Assembly: GCA_946408385.1 (NCBI GenBank) | Contig: CAMJSB010000008.1 | Span: 1 to 57,085 of the forward strand | Reading direction: 5' to 3' | DNA length: 57,085 nt | Source: an uncultured bacterium | Lineage (GTDB): Bacteria > Patescibacteriota > Gracilibacteria > Absconditabacterales > Absconditicoccaceae | Shown here: positions 51,283 through 57,085 of the stretch, piece after piece | Numbering within the stretch: position 1 is the first letter of the stretch | Layout of the letters: every line of letters starts with the position of its first letter | Made by a program: the position numbers and the translations under genes | Notes under the pieces: generated by a model | What the model was told of the DNA's origin: nothing | Database searches by the model: none | The model's input: only the letters and a program-made list of their open reading frames with translations

Positions 51283-51363
51283 GATTATTAGATTATGAAA
51301 TAAAAGTTTAATCTAATATATTAACGAATTAATTTTGATTTTGTGGCAAGAATTTTTTTAAGC

Positions 51364-51483
51364 TGTCATTCTGAATGGAACAAAGTGAAATGAAGAATCT
51401 TATGTGTCACACCTAAGATCCTTCACGTTCGTTCAGGATGACAGGCATAGTATGAAGTGGATTCTTCGCCAACGCTCAGAATG
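51364..51483. repeat. REP-like palindromic repeat cluster
   Basis: Opens TGTCATTCTGAATGG, has internal AAGATCCTTCACGTTCGTTC and TCAGGATGACAGG, and ends CGCTCAGAATGA. Between the SIMPL gene start and the deaminase stop. Confidence 0.85.
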
Positions 51484-51488
51484 ATAAA

Positions 51489-51959
51489 TTAATACTCAAT
51501 TTTATCATTTTTTTCTTTCCATTCTTCAAAAACTTTTAGAGCATTTTCACTTTCTAAGCGATGAATTGGTAGACTTCTTTCTTCCATTTTTTTCTCCAAT
51601 TCCTGATAAATGAAATCATCATCAAATCAGATTCATGCTGCATCTTTTCTATCATTTGCATAATATACAGCCTTTGGTCTAGCTCGGTAAATTGCTCACA
51701 TACACATTGGGCATGGCTCACAACTTGTATAAATTATGCAATCATCAAGCTGAAAACTTCATAAATTTTTACAAGCATCTCTGATAGCCACTACTTCGGC
51801 ATGAGCAGTTGGGTCATTTTCAGAGGTAACATGATTGGCTCATTGTCATACGATTTTTCAACCTTTTACGACAACGGCTCAGAATGGTCCACCTTTTCCA
51901 GCTCTCATATTTTCTAGTGAAAGTTCTACAGCTTTTTGCATAAAATCTTCGTGATTCAT
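51489..51959 (-). CDS. Cytidine/deoxycytidylate-type nucleoside deaminase (guanine deaminase-like)
   Basis: 156 residues. Zinc deaminase with HAEVVAIRDA (His and catalytic Glu) and SCEPCPMCMGAIYRARP (two Cys zinc ligands). MNHEDFMQKAVELSLENMRA, then GGPFGAVVVKGGKIV, is the usual start of GuaD-like or tRNA adenosine deaminase (TadA)-like proteins. The FDDDFIYQEL region and the overall length fit guanine deaminase better than TadA, but the distinction is uncertain. TGA-glycines are at FGAVV and elsewhere. Followed closely by the TspO gene upstream on the same strand (8-bp gap). Confidence 0.88.
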
Positions 51960-51967
51960 TTTTAATA

Positions 51968-52444
51968 TTAGTTATTTAATAAATAGAAAGCAATGGTTAA
52001 ATAAGATGCAAACAAAATCCACAAAATATAAGGAATCTGAAGTAATCAAGCAGTTTTATCTTTTTTGTACATTTTTACTACCATCCAGATTACTAAAATA
52101 TCCAATAATATAATCCAGAAGAAAGAGAACAATCTCCATTTTAGTACGAAAAATAATATTGACCATAATGCATTTACTCAAAGCTGAACATAATATAAGA
52201 TATTCAGATTTTTATCGAGCAAATTTTTATCTTCTAATCTTGCATAAGATATTCACATTAGAATATAGAGTATAGTCCAAACGATAGGGAATGCTATACT
52301 TGGCGGTGCTAGAAATGGGCTTTTGAGAACTTCATAATCGATAAATGATGACATAATTCGTCCAACGATTGAACCAACTAATACAGGGATTATGATTCAT
52401 TTTGCATAAATCCAAATCCTATTTTTGGAGTTTTTCTTTTGCAT
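51968..52444 (-). CDS. tspO: TspO/MBR family membrane protein
   Basis: 158 residues with five predicted helices. Family landmarks: SPFLAPPSIAFPIVWTILYI then LMGISYARL in the second helix region, QLGVNALWSILFFVLKWRLF, LDILVIWMVVKMYK and the terminal QIPYILWILFASYLTIAFYL. TspO proteins bind porphyrins and lipids. The gene lies 8 bp upstream of the deaminase on the same strand and is probably co-transcribed. No haem pathway gene is seen in this window. Confidence 0.9.
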
Positions 52445-52572
52445 GGAAATTTGTATAAAAAATAAAAGATATATTATATAGTAAGAATACAGATAATTAA
52501 GTCAAATATTTTCTGTTGCCTTTTTTAGTAGTAAATTTATAAGAAAGAAAATTTTTATATAGTAAATTTCTT

Positions 52573-52839
52573 ATGAACATATTTGAAATTATTGGGATAA
52601 TTGCTGGATTATCTGCTGCGATACCATCAATTCCACAGATTATTCAGACATTAAAAACCAAAGATGTGAAATGATTATCTCCTTTGATGTTTTGGATATG
52701 GGCGATATGAGGAGTATGCTGGATAATTTATGGTTGGTATTTGGGTTCTTGGCAGATGGAATTTTTCAATTCAATTACTACGATTTGTTCAGTAATAATG
52801 TTGGTATTGATTTGGAAGTATTCTAAGAGAAAGAAGTAA
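52573..52839 (+). CDS. SemiSWEET-like (PQ-loop) sugar transporter
   Basis: 88 residues with three helices, the SemiSWEET size. MNIFEIIGIIAGLSAAIPSI, then PQIIQTLKTKDVKGLSPLMF includes the PQ motif and the conserved K-S-P turn. Acts as a homodimer with six helices for sugar or other small-molecule uniport. The substrate cannot be read from sequence. It is divergent from tspO, with 128 bp between. Confidence 0.9.
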
Positions 52840-52916
52840 AGAATTGTATTTTTTCTTGCATATTATATGGTTATTAGTAAAAAGACATTGAGATATTTAT
52901 ATTCTAAGTTTTTTTC

Positions 52917-53414
52917 ATGAAAAAATGATTTAAAGAATGCCCTTATTGTGCTAATGAGATTAAAGAATGAGCAAAGAAGTGTCAATACTGTCATGAATTT
53001 TTGGAAATGGATATTAAGAAATGTGAAGTAAAGTGAGACGAATGAAAATGAAATAATTCTAAACAAGCAGATTTAAAAGAAAGGAAAGGATCTAAAAAAG
53101 AAAAGGTTGTTAATGAAGAAATTTTTAGAACGCCTATTGATAATTCGTATATAAAATGTTATGAATGTGGATATGAATGACTTTGATGAAGAAAAAGGGT
53201 GACTAAGGTGTCTGATTATGTTGTTAGATGAGCGGTTGCAACGCTAATTAAAGAAACAGGAAGAAAAGATTTGGTTATTTGCCCTGAATGTGGTTCGTCA
53301 AATATTGTTGAAACTAAATTAGAAAAAGCGTCACGTAAAGATAATTTTATTGCGTATTGAATTCCATGGATTATTGTTGTTGTAATAATATTGTTAATAA
53401 TATTTTTGTCATAA
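52917..53414 (+). CDS. Zinc-ribbon protein with C-terminal membrane anchor (165 aa)
   Basis: Two zinc-ribbon pairs at the N-terminus (ECPYCANEIKEGAKKCQYCH) as in many small regulatory or scaffold ribbons, a lysine-rich linker (EVKGDEGKGNNSKQ), a second four-Cys ribbon (KCYECGYEG; VICPECGSSN), and a C-terminal helix (GIPWIIVVVIILLIIFL), so a tail-anchored cytoplasmic protein. No further family assignment. It starts 77 bp after SemiSWEET on the same strand. Confidence 0.82.
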
Positions 53415-53451
53415 AGTATTATGGTGTCACTATGTAATTTGATGGTATATT

Positions 53452-54342
53452 TTATTTAACTTTTTCAATAATTCTTAACTTAGCACTTCTGGCAGCTTTA
53501 TTAGCTTCTACTTCTTTATAATTAGGTTGAATAACTTTTTTATTTACTAGGTGGAAATTTCCACTTTCTTCAAGCTCTTTGAATGCGATTTTTGTCATTC
53601 TATCTTCAATGCTGTGATATGTCATAATCGCGCATCTTCCACCGATATTCAAGCATTCTCAGAAATCTTTCAAAAAAGTTTCAAGCTGGTCTAACTCATG
53701 ATTAGTTTGAATTCTGATTGCTTGGAAGATAACAGCGATTCTTTTATCTCAAAATCAAAGTTCATGTAGAGTGGTAGTCAAATCACTTGTCGTTTCTATC
53801 GGACTTTTTTTTCTTTTTTCTATGATTCATTTGACTACATATTCTGCATTTCTGGGAGTGAAATCTCCGTATTTGATTAGCATTTCTTCTAATTCTTCTT
53901 TGCTTCATTTATTGATTAAATGAGAAGCTAGCTGTCATTTTGAAGTATCAAATCTCATATCAAGTGGAGCATCGGATTTTATGCTGAAACCTCTACTTCC
54001 ATCTTTGAAATGTTCCAAATTCACTCATAAATCTAGTAGCATAAAATCAAAAAGTCATTCTTTCTGAGAAATCTCTTTGATATTTGCATAAGAAGAATGG
54101 TAAAAAGAAATCTGATTCTTTCGTTGAGCTACAAATTCTTTTCATTTTGCCATTACTTTTTCGTCCACATCGCAAGCTACGATTTTCAAGTTTTTACATT
54201 CGTCTGGATTATCCTGCTCTAGGTGTGTGAAAAAATATTCCACATGTCCACCATGTCAAAATGTCCCATCAAATGAAAGTCTGAGTGGATGTGGGAGATT
54301 TTCGTATGTTTCTTTTGCGAGTACGGGATGATGTCTAAGCAT
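53452..54342 (-). CDS. rsmH: 16S rRNA (cytosine(1402)-N(4))-methyltransferase RsmH
   Basis: 296 residues, typical length. MLRHHPVLAKETYENL start, then LSFDGTFGHGGHVEYFF (SAM motif DxTxGxGGH, with a TGA-glycine), FDFMLLDLGVNLEHF (DLGVSS type), RGFSIKSDAPLDMRFD, then the RMTxxIxRAIxxxHN-type helical insert, IFQAIRIQTNHELDQLE and GGRCAIMTYHSIEDRM. It modifies the same C1402 as RsmI encoded at 26 kb. Often the first gene of the mraW-ftsLI cluster, but here no ftsL or mur gene adjoins. Confidence 0.95.
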
Positions 54343-54504
54343 TATTTGGATAATCAATAAATCTTCAACTATTTATTTTATTAATTTATTATTTTAAATC
54401 AAAAAGAAATGGGCTATAAATCTATTTCGTTGAATAAAATAGAAAAATCCTTATATTATACTTAATAAATAAAATGTTAAACAAATAAAAATAGGAGGTT
54501 ATCT

Positions 54505-55161
54505 ATGAGATTTGAATTAGTAAAAGATGTGATTTTCAAAAATGAGAAAATCCATCCTATTTTGGCAACAATGGATGATGATACAAAAGATGCATTTTTC
54601 TTGCATTTTTACTATCATCCTACACTAATTTCTTTTACTAGAATGATAGATAATACTAAAGTAAAAAAGACGATTGAAGAGTTTATCTCGTTATTGCCAC
54701 CAGACAAACATGGGGCAATTCATCTTGTCGAATTGTTCTTTCACTGGAAACAGTATTTTGATGGATTTGAAAAGAAAATCTTGGACATCATTTCCTCCAA
54801 CCCAAAACGGGAAGAGTACCTATTCCTGAGATCTTCAACATTCCTAAATAATAGAGAATATTGGGAGAAAGAAGGTATAGACAAATCTGGAGATGAAATT
54901 AAAAAATCGTATTTTGAATATCTGCATCGACGCATGAAGGCTGATGAATCATTGGGGAAATATTATATTATTAAGGATAATTATGATTCCAAGATTCTTG
55001 CAAATAAGTACACACATCAGCTTTATCATTTGATAAAAACTGTGGATGTGTCGGGATTCGCAAGTGGTCAAGGCTTCTCTTTGATTCCGCTTATGATTAA
55101 GTACGAAGGTGTATACGAAACTCCAATTGAAGAACATGAAACTTGGGATGGAAAATTTTAA
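54505..55161 (+). CDS. Hypothetical protein with standard-code features (218 aa)
   Basis: Has a strong Shine-Dalgarno AGGAGG 6 bp before the ATG, no in-frame TGA at all, all glycines as GGN, and CGG/CGA arginine codons; this differs from host genes and suggests recent acquisition. Alpha-helical with aromatic-rich segments (KDAFFLHFYYHPTLISFTRM, IHLVELFFHWKQYF) and a charged middle (SSNPKREEYLFL, YFEYLHRRMKADE). No domain, signal peptide or family recognised. It ends with TAA and a terminator. It lies between rsmH and comEC, without a neighbour of the same type except the two other atypical genes noted at 27.6 and 47.0 kb. Confidence 0.7.
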   Translation: MRFELVKDVIFKNEKIHPILATMDDDTKDAFFLHFYYHPTLISFTRMIDNTKVKKTIEEFISLLPPDKHGAIHLVELFFHWKQYFDGFEKKILDIISSNPKREEYLFLRSSTFLNNREYWEKEGIDKSGDEIKKSYFEYLHRRMKADESLGKYYIIKDNYDSKILANKYTHQLYHLIKTVDVSGFASGQGFSLIPLMIKYEGVYETPIEEHETWDGKF

Positions 55162-55173
55162 ATTTATCAAGAG

Positions 55174-55203
55174 AGGATGCTGAAATTCAGTGTCCTTTTT
55201 TCT
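55174..55203 (+). terminator. Terminator after the 54505 gene
   Basis: AGGATGCTGAA/TTCAGTGTCCT imperfect stem and T-run. Confidence 0.65.
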
Positions 55204-57028
55204 ATTTTGTTTCATCTAAAATTTCATCAAAAATCTGATTTTTCTTTTCTTTGTCCTTGTTCTGTCATTCTGAGGCTTTAGCCGAAGAATCCATAGGTGT
55301 CATATTTCCTGGATCCTTCGCTTCCGTTCTGGATGACTTTTTTACATAAATCTTCCAATAAGCAAAAATTCATAATCAAACAAACAAAATAACCATTACA
55401 TATTTCTTCCATATTTCTCCACTTTGCAGGAATATAGCATATTTTGCTCAAATTTGAGATAATCCGTAAATGATATCCATGAGTAGTTTTTCTGGTCGGA
55501 TTCGGATACTTCGTTTGATAATTAATGATAAAATCAGACTAATAAATCCATAAATTGTTACGATTGGAATGATTGGAACTATGATTACGTTCAAAAGTAT
55601 TCCGACTAGATTTACTCAATTCATAAAGAATATCAAAATTGGTGCAGTTCACAGACTGGCTCAGATAGTTGGAACTAAGTATTCTTTCCAGAATTTACAA
55701 TCAAAAAAGTCTGATTTTTCTTTTTTGTTTCACTTCTTTTTCTCTTTTCTTTTTTCTACTAAATTTTGTGAAAATTTTTGGAATAACACAATTCAAATTA
55801 TAGCTCCAAAACTGAGTATAAATCCGATATCATATCATAGACTAAATGGATTGAAAATTAGGATTGCCATAAATGCATACATCATTGATCTCCGGATTGA
55901 AATTTCTCTTCCTCGGAATAATGCGATTAATGTCAAACTTCACATTACAGCAGCTCTAAAAACGCTAGCATCACTTCCGCATATCATTGCATAGAAAATA
56001 ATTCATACTATAAGGAAACAATTTCTGACATAGAACGGCAAGAATGACAAAAGAAAAGAAAGCAGAATCAAAACCATAGCGATATTACCTCCACTTACAG
56101 CAATAATATGAACGAGTCAACTATCTACGAATGTATTATAATTATCACTTGGAATCATGGATTTATCTCCGATAAAGAGTCCAAGTAAAAGTCATGAATA
56201 TTTATTTTCTCAGAAAATGGAGATTACTGTGTTTTGCATTCGAGCACGAATTTTGTCTATTTTGCCTAGTTCTTCAAAATGTGGAGATTTCCCATTCATT
56301 GTAGATTTACTACAATCTTGCTTTCAATCTTTGATTTCACATTCAGCTTTGAAACTTGTTTTTTCATACATTGAGCCATCTACTCATTTCATGAATAGCC
56401 ACTTATCATAGTTGAAATCGTAATTCCAAAATTCTTTGGTGAATATTGCATTTCCACTCAAAGAAAAAATATTAGAAAAATCTAAATCTTTTTGATTGGC
56501 AGATAGATAAAGGATATCTCAGATATGATAATCCTTTTCACTATTTAATGCATAAGTTTTTCAGTCTAGAGTTTCTACATAGTATCTGTGATATTTTTGA
56601 GTGTCAGATATACGAACAAAGTCATTGAAAACTCTTCGTTCAGGAGTAGTATATTCATAGTTTTTAATTCCAATAAACTGCTGAAAGTATTCAGGATTTT
56701 TGTGATATAGGTGTCATGAAATTACTACAATTGCAAGTGAATTTGCGATTATTCATCGTAATAGATTTTTGAGAAAGAACTTGAATCGTTTCTTCATCGT
56801 TTGTCATTTTGAGGCACCGCTTAGCGGTGTAAACTTTGCCGAAGCTTGCTCAGCTAGCTGAGAATCTTGTATATTAGACCTAAGATTCTTCGCTTCATTC
56901 CATTTCGCTCAGAATGACACTAGTATGGCTAATAAAACGATTGCAGGAATGAGAAAAATCTCAGAATTTCCTAAATTCAAAAATAAAGTGAAAATTCGAA
57001 TACTGCCTGCAAATACTAGAAAAAACAT
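55202..57028 (-). CDS. comEC: DNA-uptake channel ComEC/Rec2, with two REP-derived segments
   Basis: 608 residues from the ATG at 57028. Core motifs: GLFIGDKSMIPSDNYNTFVDS, then GLVHIIAVSGGNIAMVLILL (ComEC signature), the polytopic competence domain with FYAMICGSDASVFRAAVMGS, LILFNPFSLGYDIGFILSFG and EYLVPTIGASLGTAPILIFF. N-terminal helices: MFFLVFAGSIRIFTLFLNLG plus IFLIPAIVLLAILVSF. A start at 56797 would miss these, although it avoids the REP. Two REP-like segments (56804-56919 and 55262-55339) are read in frame. There is no C-terminal metallo-beta-lactamase domain, so it is the short form. ComEC moves single-stranded DNA into the cytoplasm. Confidence 0.9.
55262..55339. repeat. REP-like repeat inside comEC (C-terminal), in frame
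   Basis: GTCATTCTGAGGCTTTAGCC...GATTCC...TTCCGTTCTGGATGAC within the coding sequence. It encodes SSRTEAKDPGNMTPMDSSAK then ASEG, in the cytoplasmic tail after the last helix. Confidence 0.85.
56804..56919. repeat. REP-like repeat inside comEC (N-terminal), in frame
   Basis: TCATTTTGAGGCACCGCTTA...GCTCAGAATGAC. Read on the minus strand it gives GAKWNEAKNLRSNIQDSQLA, then EQASAKFTPLSGASKG, between helices 2 and 3 of ComEC. I checked the frame codon by codon: no TAA or TAG between 57028 and 56797. Confidence 0.8.
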
Positions 57029-57031
57029 AGT

Positions 57032-57085
57032 TTAGTTTTTATCTAAATCTGAAAGATTGACTTGAATTTTATGACTATCATGAAG
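57032..57085 (-). CDS. Possible C-terminus of an upstream gene
   Basis: The last 17 codons of a frame that enters from beyond the window edge, reading LHDSHKIQVNLSDLDKN and TAA, three bases before the comEC ATG. It may be a gene co-transcribed with comEC. Too short to identify. Confidence 0.35.
   Translation of the reverse strand, partial: LHDSHKIQVNLSDLDKN

Noticed and set aside
56797-56797. ATG at 56797 as the comEC start
   Set aside because: The frame is open upstream and encodes two further helices expected in ComEC; kept only as an alternative because of the REP segment.

Overview
ORGANISM. The window is AT-rich bacterial DNA in which in-frame TGA codons must be read as glycine (NCBI code 25). 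Reading TGA as Gly joins many short open stretches into full-length proteins and restores invariant glycines, for example in the CysRS HIGH motif, ThrRS, the RsmI motif SEAGTPGLSDPG, PNPase, RuvC, RsmH and the DnaJ Gly-rich region. Only TAA and TAG act as convincing stops, apart from two odd genes described below. This code is known from Candidatus Absconditabacteria (SR1) and Gracilibacteria, so the source is most likely one of these CPR/Patescibacteria lineages. I cannot tell which from this window.

LAYOUT. 1-3.9 kb (minus): 5' part of pflB, a secreted protein, ruvC, dnaJ. 4.0-6.6 kb (plus): a small gene, then a threonine-rich leader peptide and attenuator in front of thrS. 6.7-14.4 kb: membrane and exported proteins, including a DsbA-like thioredoxin and a UPF0489 arginase-fold enzyme. 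14.5-16.6 kb: pnp. 17.1-25.8 kb: two paralogous polytopic membrane proteins, cysS and a 913-residue single-pass protein. 26-31.5 kb: rsmI, a polysaccharide deacetylase, a YqeY protein, tRNA-Ser(CGA) and an RluD-type pseudouridine synthase. 31.6-40.3 kb: a 1144-residue S-layer-type surface protein, a class III ribonucleotide reductase split into two genes with paired NrdR boxes upstream, and an Ig-repeat surface protein. 40.4-45.5 kb: ferredoxin, sigma factor, tRNA-dihydrouridine synthase, two exported proteins with PxTG-like tails and an L,D-transpeptidase. 45.5-57 kb: a three-gene operon of unknown function, tRNA-His(GTG), PrsW-type protease, DUF2461, SIMPL lipoprotein, nucleoside deaminase, TspO, SemiSWEET, rsmH, an atypical gene and comEC.

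HOW IT FITS TOGETHER. The recognisable genes cover translation and RNA (thrS, cysS, rsmI, rsmH, rluD, dus, pnp, two tRNAs), anaerobic metabolism (pflB, oxygen-sensitive nrdD), DNA uptake and recombination (comEC, ruvC), cell-wall modification (deacetylase, YkuD) and a large exported or membrane proteome, as expected of a reduced, surface-attached epibiont.

MOST NOTABLE. (1) A classical four-segment threonine attenuator before thrS. (2) A REP-like palindromic family (about nine places) that has inserted in frame into the S-layer-type protein and twice into ComEC. (3) A physically split NrdD with its glycyl-radical loop on a separate 71-residue protein. (4) Two genes lacking in-frame TGA that reach a TGA immediately before a terminator, as if acquired from a standard-code organism. 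(5) A (ATT)9 repeat touching the start codon of the largest surface protein.
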